The notes: generated by a model from the sequence alone, not told the origin. Positions 40,898-49,211 are shown, numbered from the stretch's first letter. The stretch is 64,000 nucleotides of DNA from an uncultured Christensenellaceae bacterium (GCA_910589015.1 CAJUSA010000011.1:25301-89300), one strand, 5' to 3'. Numbers and translations are program-made.

Positions 40898-43105
40898 TTA
40901 AGTGAGAACGATTTTAACACTTGCGTCGCCCATTACCTTGAAGAACAGGACGATTGAGTTACCGTTTTCCTCAATCAAATAGCGGTCGTTTATCCCAGTC
41001 GATTCATATGAATAATCCGCATTGTTGATTGTCGGAAACCCTACACCGCCTTCGTTTATTGTCCACTGGATCCGTGCCATGACGATTTCGCCTTCCTTGG
41101 CATACTTCGGTCCGTCAACGAACCAATAACCGCTCATTGCGCCACCCGACGAGGACGATAAATCTTCGATTACATATTCGATCGTGTGATATCCTTCGGG
41201 CAGGATCTGTTCCACCGTTACGCTCAAAATCACGTTGATTGTGCCGCCTTCCTCGGGCATGACGAAGGACCAACTGTTTTCGCCTTTCACCGCATCGATC
41301 GGCTCGCCGTAACCGTTATCGGTGTTAAAGCGTTCCACCTCGATACTTGTTACTGTAAGTTTCAACACCACGCCGTCCGCCTTCGTCACCGTTAACTCGC
41401 TGCCGAAGTCGTACGTTACCGTTTCACCCGCTTTCGCGTTGGAAATCAAAAGATCAGGATATGCCGCAATGAAATCGTTAATTTCCATAAGCCCGCCGTA
41501 ACGGATCTCATGCGTCGCGCAGCGCGTGCAGATCCCGTCTGAATAGTCATGCGTTTCGCAGATCCCGCACACCGTGCATACGCTGTTTTCAAAGGTATGA
41601 TCGCCGACTTCGCCGCACGTTTGGCAGACATGGCTGCCTTCCGCATACATATGCCAACGGGCATAAAGCGTTAAATCCGACATGATCGGGGTATCAAGAT
41701 CAAAGAAGGTGCAAAGATACGAAACGCCGTCCACATGCTTGATGTACTGATTTTCGTCTGGAACGGTTCCTTCTTCTGCCACTTCACGCGTGTACCAACC
41801 GCAGAATGTATGCCCCGCAAAGGTTACCGAAGGCGCAACAACCGTGTTGCCATACCGCACGCTTCTCGTCGTGTTCTCCTGCGGCGATTCTTCCGTTTCA
41901 AATGTTACCTTATAATAATGTACAGACCAAAGCACATAGAGGTTGAAATCTTTCGAAACAATCGTTTCAGGGTCGAACGCCGTGGTGCACTTCGAGTTCG
42001 TGAACCAACCCTTAAAATCATAACCCGTCCGCGTCGGCTCGTTTTCAAGTTCGAGCGTCGTGCCGCCTTCCGTCCTTACGGGCACCTTGGATTCACTCAA
42101 CGTTTCGCCGTTCAGAACGATTTCGCCGCCGTTCAGGTTGAGTGTGACGGAGTAAAATGTGAGCTGCGTCCATTTCGCATAGAGCGTCAGATCGCCGATG
42201 ACTTCGGCGTTAAAATCGTATGCCACGGTGCAGCTTTCGTCGGTAAACCAACCCTCGAACCGATGTTCTGCTTTCTCGGGATCCGCGGGACGCGCAACGG
42301 TAAAGCGATCCGTCACCGTCACGCCCGCGATTTCCGTGCCGCCGTTCGTGTTGAACGTTACCGTAAATTCTAAAAGGCTCATGCCGCAGATTTTGCAAAC
42401 GTCGTTTTCGCGCTCGTGCTCGCATTGCAAGGCGCAGATCTGGCACACGCCTTTTTTCCAATCGTGTGCCGATACTTCCGAACAGATTTTACAAACGTGA
42501 CCGCCTTCGTCGTACATGTGATCGCTCACCGATCCGCAAATGACGCAGGTATGACCGCCTACTTCATAGAAGTGATTCACGCCCTTGCCGCAGATCTTAC
42601 AATCGTGTTCGCCTTCGGCATATTCGTGATCGCTTATAAAGCCGCACAATTTGCATTCATGACTACCTTCCTCGTACTCATGCTTGCATGCCGTTCCGCA
42701 CTCAACGCAAGCGCCGTCTTTATATTCCGCATGCGAACAATTCTCGCCGCAAACGGTACAGACGCCGTTTTCATATGTATGAGCGCCGAAGGATCCGCAA
42801 ATTTTGCATTCGTGGCTGCCGTCCTCGTACTCGTGTACGCACGAAACCCCGCACACCGTGCAGACGCCGTTTTCGTACTTTTCGTGCCCGCAAAGCTCTT
42901 TGCAGATATTGCAAACGCCGCCCGTGTAAATGTGATCGTGGACCTTCGGTTTCTGCCAAACGCGGATTCCGATAAATGCACCGATCCCGACGATCAGAAT
43001 CGCAAGTACGACGCAGATGACGACGAGCGCGCGGCGCCCGCCCTTTTTCTCGACGCGTTTCTGCTGTACGGGATTCCTCTTTCCTTTTGTCTTTGCCTTA
43101 CTCAT
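40898..43105 (-). CDS. Large membrane-anchored protein with 14 CxxC/His modules and InlB-type repeats
   Basis: 735 residues. Basic N-terminus, transmembrane helix about 25-48, then eleven modules of the form H.Y..G.H.C.ICG (CNIC, CTVC, CKIC, CTVC, CVEC, CKLC, CKIC, CVIC, CKIC, CQIC, CKIC) over about 55-250, InlB-type repeats (FEGWFTDES, FKGWFTNSK, FCGWYTREV) to about 490, three more CxxC modules, and a C-terminal beta domain. Facing outwards, the CxxC pairs could bind metal or form disulfides in an elongated stalk. It overlaps the next gene by 8 bp. Confidence 0.65.
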   Translation of the reverse strand: MSKAKTKGKRNPVQQKRVEKKGGRRALVVICVVLAILIVGIGAFIGIRVWQKPKVHDHIYTGGVCNICKELCGHEKYENGVCTVCGVSCVHEYEDGSHECKICGSFGAHTYENGVCTVCGENCSHAEYKDGACVECGTACKHEYEEGSHECKLCGFISDHEYAEGEHDCKICGKGVNHFYEVGGHTCVICGSVSDHMYDEGGHVCKICSEVSAHDWKKGVCQICALQCEHERENDVCKICGMSLLEFTVTFNTNGGTEIAGVTVTDRFTVARPADPEKAEHRFEGWFTDESCTVAYDFNAEVIGDLTLYAKWTQLTFYSVTLNLNGGEIVLNGETLSESKVPVRTEGGTTLELENEPTRTGYDFKGWFTNSKCTTAFDPETIVSKDFNLYVLWSVHYYKVTFETEESPQENTTRSVRYGNTVVAPSVTFAGHTFCGWYTREVAEEGTVPDENQYIKHVDGVSYLCTFFDLDTPIMSDLTLYARWHMYAEGSHVCQTCGEVGDHTFENSVCTVCGICETHDYSDGICTRCATHEIRYGGLMEINDFIAAYPDLLISNAKAGETVTYDFGSELTVTKADGVVLKLTVTSIEVERFNTDNGYGEPIDAVKGENSWSFVMPEEGGTINVILSVTVEQILPEGYHTIEYVIEDLSSSSGGAMSGYWFVDGPKYAKEGEIVMARIQWTINEGGVGFPTINNADYSYESTGINDRYLIEENGNSIVLFFKVMGDASVKIVLT

Positions 43106-43328
43106 CTTCCTTCCCTTCCTTTATTTTCTTTTCCTTTTTGCCTTTGTTATCTCGGATCAACCGCACAATCGCCATGATTACCGAAATTAAAAACACCACG
43201 CCCGACGCTGCCATTATCAGAGTGAACCAAATCAACCAACTTTGCATAAACTCGAACTGCCCGGCAAGCCACTCGGCAAGAATACGAAGCCCCGTCATCA
43301 ATGCAAATGTAATGCCCAATCGAATCAT
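43098..43328 (-). CDS. Small two-helix membrane protein with Lys-rich tail
   Basis: A 76-residue protein: hydrophobic segments about 5-22 and 33-57, then RLIRDNKGKKEKKIKEGKE. Size, membrane helix and basic tail resemble filamentous-phage coat proteins, whose basic end faces the DNA, but there is no signal peptide and two helices are present. It overlaps both neighbours by a few bases. Confidence 0.6.
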   Translation of the reverse strand: MIRLGITFALMTGLRILAEWLAGQFEFMQSWLIWFTLIMAASGVVFLISVIMAIVRLIRDNKGKKEKKIKEGKEDE

Positions 43329-43675
43329 GTGTAATATCCCCCGTCGTCGTAATCATCCCAAATCGGTTCCTCGATCGGAAATTCTTTTTCGTCCTTTTTT
43401 TTGCCGCCATTTTGACCTTTCTGCTTTTCAAAAACGCCATAATAATTATTGATTATAGGATTGTTTACGCTTTTCACTTTCGTAATCTGTTTTACAAGTT
43501 CCCAAATCAGCATTGAGAGCGCCCAAACCGCGGACACGATACACAGTACGCCGAACACCTTTACCGTTATTTCCATAATGTTTTGCATGTTCCAAAAAAA
43601 GTGGTATGTTTTCACAAGATAACCGAACAAAATCCGCGCCACCAAACAGAAACACAATGTAAATACGCTTGTCAT
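43325..43675 (-). CDS. Small multi-helix membrane protein (pVI-like position)
   Basis: A 116-residue protein with hydrophobic segments about 2-22 and 38-62 and an acidic, Tyr-rich tail (IWDDYDDGGYYT). It directly follows the pIII-like gene with a 4-bp overlap, the position of gene VI in Ff phages. Similarity is of plan only. Confidence 0.6.
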   Translation of the reverse strand: MTSVFTLCFCLVARILFGYLVKTYHFFWNMQNIMEITVKVFGVLCIVSAVWALSMLIWELVKQITKVKSVNNPIINNYYGVFEKQKGQNGGKKKDEKEFPIEEPIWDDYDDGGYYT

Positions 43676-45546
43676 CTTCTTACCTCGCTACGCTTTGCAA
43701 GTTCCGTTATCACAACCGCTAAAATGGACGAACCCGCAATCCCCACAAGCCACCATACCAACTCGCTAATTTGAGATTCCACGCTCGGCGGCGGTTGTAA
43801 TGCGGGATATATATCAATCGGTGAAGCGACAACAGGAATGATCTTGACATCATCACCAAGGACAAATCCTAAATGAATAATATCAAAGGAAAGATAAACC
43901 GTATCACGTGCTGCATACATTGTTTTGTAATCTAACCCTGTCCAATCACTATCCTTATGAAATTCCATTTCATATGCTATATATTGCGAAGTAGAAAACC
44001 TAAGGATATAAACAGCATTATTTTCCGATTCTGCTTTCTTTTGATAATCTTTTAACTCATCAATTTCGCTTTCGTCAACAAATATTTTTTTTGCTGCTTG
44101 CGAACGTGGCACATTCAAATCTTCTGCCTTAATCTCAACAATCGGCAAAATATCGTTTTCTGTCAAATAATTATGTACTTGATTATTAGGGCGAAAGATA
44201 TTCAAAAATTTATCCCAATCGCTCGTTGTATTTTCAAGCGTGATATCCAACCAATCCGCCTTATTTCCCGCATCAAACTCATGCACGTTATATCCACGCT
44301 TATGTCCTTCGTCAACCTCCTCCGAAAACAAATTTGCGTTAAACTTCTTTTCCCCCACTTCAAGTATTTCATCGCTTTCATAGATCGGATAATTTTCAAA
44401 GCAGTCCTGCACAACTTTGGGCGCCACTATTTTATTAAGGTTGTTTTGTTGAATCAACGCATCTATGCGAGAAAGCTGTTCTTTGCTTTTTTGTTTGTTG
44501 TAGCCTAAACCTTGTTGTCCCGAATCGCTCGGCCCCAAATAATGATAGATACTGAACGGAATTTTGGGATCATAGCGGTTTCCCTTTTCATCAAGCGGTA
44601 TTTCGTAACCCAAATATGGCTCAACTTCCTTCATTACTTCATCGCTGTCTGTCACGAAAATATAATTAGTTTTGTATTCATACCATTCCGCTTTTACAAT
44701 CTGCAACTGCCCGTATTCCGTTATAAATCTTTTCGGAATTGCAAAATAAACGCTTGATAATGTTGTCGCGGAATATGATGCGTATGGATCATTAAAATCA
44801 GTCCGAAACCATGTACTGTGAATATCAAGCGATATCGTTTCGAGTTTCTGCCGCTCTACGGAAAGCGTGCTCTGATCGCCCCCGTCCGCACCACACCCCG
44901 CCGCATATCCCGTGCAGAAATATGTATAAGAAATGCCGTCACAGTCCGCACGATCACCTTTGCCGACGAAAGAATCCGTCGCATTCTGATCGCCCAAATA
45001 CCACACCTGAATGCTGCCGATGTCGTAACGGCGCTTGCCTTCGTGGGCTTTGGAATAGGCTAACGCGCGGGCGTAAACGTCCGCGCTGTTCGTCAGTCTG
45101 AATTTGTAAAATCTGTGATTGCTTGTGCAATCTAAGTAGGTAATCGGGCAATTTTCGTACTTAATCGGGTTGCCTTCGGTATCATATTCGACCGCCATAT
45201 TCACCACGTTCGCGCCCGCGCGCGTGGATATTTCACGCTCGCAGGGATTGTAAAGATAAAAGTAAATGCCGAAATAGTTGTCGGCTATGAAAGTGCTTTG
45301 CGAAAAGCCGTACTCCATGAACCCCGCCTCGTCGAGCAAGCGGTGTTTTTCGCCCGTGTTCTTCGGATAATTGCCGATATTCAGGCTGCGCAGATCGTCC
45401 TCGATCGTCGTTTTATCGTAGGCGGTAAATTCCGCTGCATACGCGCAAAATAAAGGCTGTGCCCCCGTCCATAGCGTGAGCAAAACCGATGCAATTATGG
45501 CGATCACCGCCGCTAAAATTGTGCGTATACTTTTCACTTTCATCAT
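43672..45546 (-). CDS. Secreted type I membrane protein (pIII-like plan)
   Basis: 624 residues. N-terminal signal peptide (cleavage near 38, after CAYAAE), a long extracellular body, and a single C-terminal transmembrane helix (LVWWLVGIAGSSILAVVITE) with a short basic tail. This is the plan of inovirus pIII, the adsorption and release protein, and it is the first large gene of the operon. No sequence family is recognised. The first ATG shares a base with the preceding stop. Confidence 0.6.
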   Translation of the reverse strand: MMKVKSIRTILAAVIAIIASVLLTLWTGAQPLFCAYAAEFTAYDKTTIEDDLRSLNIGNYPKNTGEKHRLLDEAGFMEYGFSQSTFIADNYFGIYFYLYNPCEREISTRAGANVVNMAVEYDTEGNPIKYENCPITYLDCTSNHRFYKFRLTNSADVYARALAYSKAHEGKRRYDIGSIQVWYLGDQNATDSFVGKGDRADCDGISYTYFCTGYAAGCGADGGDQSTLSVERQKLETISLDIHSTWFRTDFNDPYASYSATTLSSVYFAIPKRFITEYGQLQIVKAEWYEYKTNYIFVTDSDEVMKEVEPYLGYEIPLDEKGNRYDPKIPFSIYHYLGPSDSGQQGLGYNKQKSKEQLSRIDALIQQNNLNKIVAPKVVQDCFENYPIYESDEILEVGEKKFNANLFSEEVDEGHKRGYNVHEFDAGNKADWLDITLENTTSDWDKFLNIFRPNNQVHNYLTENDILPIVEIKAEDLNVPRSQAAKKIFVDESEIDELKDYQKKAESENNAVYILRFSTSQYIAYEMEFHKDSDWTGLDYKTMYAARDTVYLSFDIIHLGFVLGDDVKIIPVVASPIDIYPALQPPPSVESQISELVWWLVGIAGSSILAVVITELAKRSEVRR

Positions 45547-45860
45547 TACTTTTCCCGAGATTGTCGCACAAGCACTTTTTTCTCACGCCAATATTTCAAT
45601 TGGGAGTCGGACATTTCATAAGGCTTGATCCCTGTTTTTTCTTCGGGTTTGATTTTCAATACGCGAATTTTAAGTTTACCGTCGTCATATCCCGTTGGCG
45701 CGTGGAAACGTTGACCAATTATTTCAAATTTCACACCCGCTTGATTGATCAGAATATCCCCGACCTTATCCGTCGTTGTTTTATAGACGGTCGTTTGCGT
45801 ATTTTTATTCGGACGATTCCGAACACGTTTTGTAACTTTCTTTTCCGCTGATTTCTTCAT
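45546..45860 (-). CDS. Small basic soluble protein
   Basis: A 104-residue protein with a very basic N-terminus (KKSAEKKVTKRVRNRPNKN) and a beta-rich centre (GVKFEIIGQRF, LKIRVLKIKPEE). No membrane helix. It could be a DNA-binding protein of the virion operon, for example a single-strand binding protein, but no motif proves it. Confidence 0.55.
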   Translation of the reverse strand: MKKSAEKKVTKRVRNRPNKNTQTTVYKTTTDKVGDILINQAGVKFEIIGQRFHAPTGYDDGKLKIRVLKIKPEEKTGIKPYEMSDSQLKYWREKKVLVRQSREK

Positions 45861-45863
45861 TGG

Positions 45864-46034
45864 TTAATCCCCCTTAAAATCGATTCCGAGCCGCTCGGCG
45901 TTCTGCCGCAGATACTCTTGACAAGTTGATTTAGGCACGCATAGCAACGGACAGTCACAACAATGCTCGCCATTGCCGCACGCATGCAAAGCCTTTTCAA
46001 CGACTTTGGGCAACAATTCAATCGAATTTATCAC
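45864..46034 (-). CDS. Small Cys-rich protein (56 residues)
   Basis: Too short for many gene finders. GTG start at 46034 with GTGAGGT upstream; product MINSIELLPKVVEKALHACG then CCDCPLLCVPKSTC and a charged end. Six Cys within about 25 residues suggest a zinc or iron-sulfur site. It fits between two genes of the same strand without overlap. Confidence 0.6.
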   Translation of the reverse strand: MINSIELLPKVVEKALHACGNGEHCCDCPLLCVPKSTCQEYLRQNAERLGIDFKGD

Positions 46035-46041
46035 TTTGACC

Positions 46042-46221
46042 TCACATTTCTACTTCAAAATAAAGGACATTATCTTCGCAGTAAATAAATTGCACCCTAC
46101 GCTCGCGTGGATCCTGTTCTTCTGTGAGTTCCACTCGCTCGTTTTTGTCCTCGTCATAGTAGACAATTTTGAACTCGACTTGCACTTCGTCCACGTTTTC
46201 CATGATTTCGCTTACCGTCAT
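46042..46221 (-). CDS. Small acidic protein, first gene of the membrane operon
   Basis: A 59-residue acidic protein (MTVSEIMENVDEVQVEFKIV). The ATG at 46221 has GAGAGGTAGAGAT upstream; a longer frame to 46254 is less likely. Function unknown. Confidence 0.55.
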   Translation of the reverse strand: MTVSEIMENVDEVQVEFKIVYYDEDKNERVELTEEQDPRERRVQFIYCEDNVLYFEVEM

Positions 46222-46312
46222 ATCTCTACCTCTCGTTTTATTTTGATTCCCCACTCGCCACTATGGACGGGGGTTTTGCACACTCTTTTTACAACATGTA
46301 GTATTCAAACAA

Positions 46313-46379
46313 TTGTCAAACACTATTTCTTGTGCTATAATAACATAAGCTAATACATAATTATAACACAAGAAAATAG
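46313..46379 (+). promoter_or_regulatory. Plus-strand promoter embedded in a long inverted repeat
   Basis: TTGTCA (46313-46318) and TATAAT (46336-46341), 17-bp spacer. A near-perfect inverted repeat (46323-46341 against 46360-46379: CTATTTCTTGTGCTATAAT and its near complement) covers the -10 box and the start region, an operator layout. A minus-strand TTGACA (46314-46319) overlaps the same place but has only a poor -10 box, so the start of the large minus operon is uncertain. Confidence 0.65.
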
Positions 46380-46389
46380 CGCCGTCGGC

Positions 46390-46415
46390 AAAAGGAACTT
46401 ACCACGTTCCTTTTT
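46390..46415 (+). terminator. Early terminator or attenuator hairpin
   Basis: AAGGAAC/GTTCCTT with a 7-nt loop and TTTATC, 40-65 bases after the predicted start and before the membrane-protein gene at 46453. It could make a short RNA or attenuate that gene. Confidence 0.55.
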
Positions 46416-46452
46416 ATCTGACCCCCGCTTATATAGAATAAGAAGGTTTCAG

Positions 46453-46992
46453 TTGTCGATAAAAACAAAAAGTTATAATCAAATCAAATATTTGCCTTAT
46501 AAAATAGCGGCAGGGGTCGGATTAATCATTCGCAACGTCGTTATTCCTTTGATTTTCCCGAATGCATTTGAATTTTATATAAACAAGTTTGTATCCACTC
46601 TGCATCTTTCAGCGATAAGCAATCGCATAATCGTATTTTTAATTTCAATTTCGATTGATACCTTTATAATGACGCCAATCTATTATTGGTTATCATTCTT
46701 TTCCGTAAAAAGCAGTTACAAAAAAAGTACAAGACCGGCTTGGGGCAGCATTTGTTATTTGTTATATTACATAGCATATAATGCTATCGTGATTGTTCTA
46801 TTTTTGTATTTTACATGGTGGACAATCCTTGCTACATGGGCAGGATATTGGTTTGTTTGCGCCTTTATATATATTTTCTCTGATATTTTCGGCACACTTC
46901 CTTATGATTGGAAATTAACACTGATCATTCAAATCGTTCTTTCTATTTTTGTCGCCACTATCCTTATCCTTGTTTGCGAACTCGTTTTCTGA
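46453..46992 (+). CDS. Four-helix membrane protein
   Basis: A 179-residue protein with about four to five hydrophobic segments (near 17-40, 55-80, 95-120, 122-145 and 155-178). TTG start with AAGG upstream. It reads against the large operon, from the promoter at 46336. No family recognised; a GtrA-like or phage exclusion role is conceivable. Its 3' end overlaps a convergent small gene by 78 bp. Confidence 0.55.
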   Translation: MSIKTKSYNQIKYLPYKIAAGVGLIIRNVVIPLIFPNAFEFYINKFVSTLHLSAISNRIIVFLISISIDTFIMTPIYYWLSFFSVKSSYKKSTRPAWGSICYLLYYIAYNAIVIVLFLYFTWWTILATWAGYWFVCAFIYIFSDIFGTLPYDWKLTLIIQIVLSIFVATILILVCELVF

Positions 46993-47145
46993 ATCGTTTA
47001 GATGCAATCTCAGCGAATTTTTTAATCTTTTAACTTCGCCTTTCATCAAATACATTACGAGAAATCCAATTCCTAACTGTATCAAAAAAATTAAAATGAA
47101 TAATTCAATAATTGTCGATTCGGACATAGCAAAATCTACTTTCAA
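46915..47145 (-). CDS. Small single-helix membrane protein
   Basis: A 76-residue product with one transmembrane helix (ELFILIFLIQLGIGFLVMYL) and a charged tail. It opens with TTG overlapping the upstream stop (TTGA); an ATG at 47127 is an alternative start. Part of a two-gene unit under the strong promoter at 47414-47442. Confidence 0.5.
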   Translation of the reverse strand: MKVDFAMSESTIIELFILIFLIQLGIGFLVMYLMKGEVKRLKNSLRLHLNDSENEFANKDKDSGDKNRKNDLNDQC

Positions 47146-47333
47146 TTTTTCTCATTATGGTTTTCATTATCGATCAATCGATTATTTGGAACTTTTTTTA
47201 TATCAAATAAAAGATTAAACTTTTCCTCGACTCTTTTTATTTCGCTAAATATCAGGCCCACCGTTAATATTGAAATAAACATTGGGGCAAAAAATAATAA
47301 AATTATAAACAGAATTATTATATTTTCCGTCAC
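47142..47333 (-). CDS. Small membrane protein under a repressed promoter
   Basis: A 63-residue product with one long hydrophobic region (IIILFIILLFFAPMFISIL) and a charged tail. GTG start with GAAGGAAAACTGA upstream. Directly behind a consensus promoter with an XRE operator in its spacer. Confidence 0.55.
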   Translation of the reverse strand: MTENIIILFIILLFFAPMFISILTVGLIFSEIKRVEEKFNLLFDIKKVPNNRLIDNENHNEKN

Positions 47334-47347
47334 TCAGTTTTCCTTCT

Positions 47348-47380
47348 ACCGCCTCGCCCCTATGGGCGGGCGGTTTTTTG
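47348..47380 (+). terminator. Rho-independent terminator, plus direction
   Basis: CCGCCTCGCCC paired with GGGCGGGCGG over a short loop, followed by TTTTTTGTTTTT. It would end transcripts from the membrane-protein gene at 46453. Confidence 0.7.
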
Positions 47381-47388
47381 TTTTTCAA

Positions 47389-47464
47389 ATTATCAAATGA
47401 TAATTTTATTGACATTATATATTATCATTTGCTAATTGTCAAGAAAAAAATTATCATTTGATAT
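47389..47464. promoter_or_regulatory. Divergent promoters with three XRE operators
   Basis: ATTATCAAATGATAAT-like sites at 47389-47404, 47421-47436 and 47450-47464. The minus promoter (TTGACA 47437-47442, TATAAT 47414-47419, 17-bp spacer) has the middle site exactly in its spacer. The plus promoter (TTGTCA 47436-47441, TGATAT 47459-47464, 17 bp) has the third site over its -10 box. This is a lysogeny-switch layout for the regulator at 47488. Confidence 0.8.
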
Positions 47465-47487
47465 ATTTTTTTTACGAGGTGGCTTAA

Positions 47488-47853
47488 ATGGGCTTTGCAG
47501 AAAGATTAAAATACCTAAGAGAAGAAAAAGGTGTCACTCAAAAAGAAGTAGCTAAATCATGCGATATTACTACTACTTGTATCTGTAATTTAGAAAATGG
47601 ATTGCGAAATCCAACAGGCTCAACATTGCTTGCTCTTGCAAACTTTTTTAACGTTTCTACCGACTATCTGATCGGCAGAACAGACGACCTCGGCGCCGTT
47701 TTACCGAGCCAACGTCCCGCTATGCCTGTTCTGAATGAAAACGAAATGCATCTCATTGCCCTTTATCGTTCGATGAACGAGCCGCAGAAAATTCGATTTT
47801 TTGCTTTCGGCGAGGGAATCACGAGCGCAAGCGACAAAAAATATATGTCATGA
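47488..47853 (+). CDS. XRE-family repressor 3 of element B
   Basis: A 121-residue protein: N-terminal helix-turn-helix (LREEKGVTQKEVAKSCDITT, then CICNLENGLRNPTGSTLLAL) and a short C-terminal region typical of phage CI-like or ICE repressors. ACGAGGTGG precedes the ATG. It lies between the three operators and the integrase gene, so it probably controls maintenance of element B. Confidence 0.88.
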   Translation: MGFAERLKYLREEKGVTQKEVAKSCDITTTCICNLENGLRNPTGSTLLALANFFNVSTDYLIGRTDDLGAVLPSQRPAMPVLNENEMHLIALYRSMNEPQKIRFFAFGEGITSASDKKYMS

Positions 47854-47879
47854 ACAGTCTTTTTTCTTCCCGTAATATA

Positions 47880-47888
47880 TGCTATAAT
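47880..47888 (+). promoter_or_regulatory. Extended -10 promoter of the integrase
   Basis: TGCTATAAT, an extended -10 without a good -35 box, 27 bp before the integrase ATG. Confidence 0.6.
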
Positions 47889-47914
47889 CAATCCCTATCT
47901 TTTGAGGGGGATAT

Positions 47915-49180
47915 ATGGATATTACAATTACGGAAGAACAAACGAACGCTTTGCTCGCCCACTTAAACGGCATTTATGCCATAGTCGGATACGCGCAGGG
48001 CAAAGCGCAGTCATACGATGCGCGACGGGAACAGATTAAAATAATCAATATCGAAGAGCTTAGGAAACAGGAACAAGCAACACAGGAAGGCAATGCTTTG
48101 ACCACTCCGCAGGAGGGTCAAATGAAGATCTTTATTCCCGGGGTTTCGATGAACTCCAAACCGCGTAAAGACGGGCGCTTTCAAGGTTATGTGATACGCA
48201 ACGGCGAAAAGCGCTATTTTTATGCAAACGAAAAAGACGCGCTTGAAGAAAAAATAAGGCGCTATTTGTTGGAGGTGGATTCGAGCACAAAAAAAACGGA
48301 ACAACAAAAAAAATTCCCCAAATTCGGGGAATACGTCGAAAAATGGTTGCGACTCTATAAGGCGCCGAATTTGAAACCAACCTCTATGGAATCGATCAGA
48401 AACACCGTGCGGGCGGCACTGAAACGATTTTCGCAAAAGAGGATCACCTCGATCACGAGCGATGATCTGCAAGAAATGCTGCTCGAAGACGTCAACGGGG
48501 GCAATATGCGAAAACGCTGCCTTGTAACGCTCAATCAAATATTCAAAAAAGCGTATAATCAAGGCGTCATAAAACGGAACCCATGCGATGCAGTCGAGCT
48601 TGCGGCATATAAAAGCAAGAAAAAGACTGCCCTCACCCTATCCGAACAGGAAACATTCCTTTCCGAAACGACAGAAACAAAATATTCCTTACTATATCGG
48701 TTTACTTTGGCTACGGGATTGCGCGTCGGTGAGGCGCTTGCCCTTTTGAAATCGGACATCGATTTTGAAAAGCACACCGTAACGGTTTCAAAGAACGTGG
48801 TTTTCGTAAACGGGGAACGGATCGATCAAGCTTGCCCGAAAACCGACGCCGCCAACCGAACCGTACCGATCCCCGATCCCCTCTGCGCCGAAATCAAAAA
48901 ACTCGAAGGCGAATTGATTTTCCCGTTTACATACAATTCGGTACGAATTGCTACCGAAAAAACCGCCAAAGAGCTGAAAATCAAGGTTTCGATGCACATT
49001 TTGCGGCATACTTATGCTACACGTTTAGAAGAAGCGGGCATTCCGCCGAAAATCAAACAATATCTTATGGGTCACGCCTCACTTCGCATGACGCAAGATG
49101 TGTATACAGATACACAAAACGAGTATGTAAACAGCGTTTCAGACCAAATTCGGGCTATTTTTACGCCGAAAACGCCGTGA
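47915..49180 (+). CDS. int: Tyrosine recombinase (integrase) of element B
   Basis: A 421-residue integrase, somewhat longer at the N-terminus than usual. Order: AP2-like arm-binding domain (PRKDGRFQGYVIRNGEKRYF, about 80-100), SAM-like core-binding domain (about 135-225), catalytic domain with the first Arg in TGLRVGEAL (about 268), HILRHTYAT (H361, R364), MGHASL (about 385) and the nucleophile in QDVYTDT (about 396). GAGGGGGATAT precedes the ATG. It ends 140 bp from the tRNA it uses. The only intact recombinase in the window. Confidence 0.95.
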   Translation: MDITITEEQTNALLAHLNGIYAIVGYAQGKAQSYDARREQIKIINIEELRKQEQATQEGNALTTPQEGQMKIFIPGVSMNSKPRKDGRFQGYVIRNGEKRYFYANEKDALEEKIRRYLLEVDSSTKKTEQQKKFPKFGEYVEKWLRLYKAPNLKPTSMESIRNTVRAALKRFSQKRITSITSDDLQEMLLEDVNGGNMRKRCLVTLNQIFKKAYNQGVIKRNPCDAVELAAYKSKKKTALTLSEQETFLSETTETKYSLLYRFTLATGLRVGEALALLKSDIDFEKHTVTVSKNVVFVNGERIDQACPKTDAANRTVPIPDPLCAEIKKLEGELIFPFTYNSVRIATEKTAKELKIKVSMHILRHTYATRLEEAGIPPKIKQYLMGHASLRMTQDVYTDTQNEYVNSVSDQIRAIFTPKTP

Positions 49181-49189
49181 CATTCGAAT

Positions 49190-49211
49190 TTTGACACTTA
49201 ATTTGACACTT
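49190..49211 (+). repeat. Right element B arm-type repeats
   Basis: Two TTTGACACTT copies (49190-49199 and 49202-49211) between integrase and attachment site; a third is at 26843-26852 near the other end. Confidence 0.45.
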
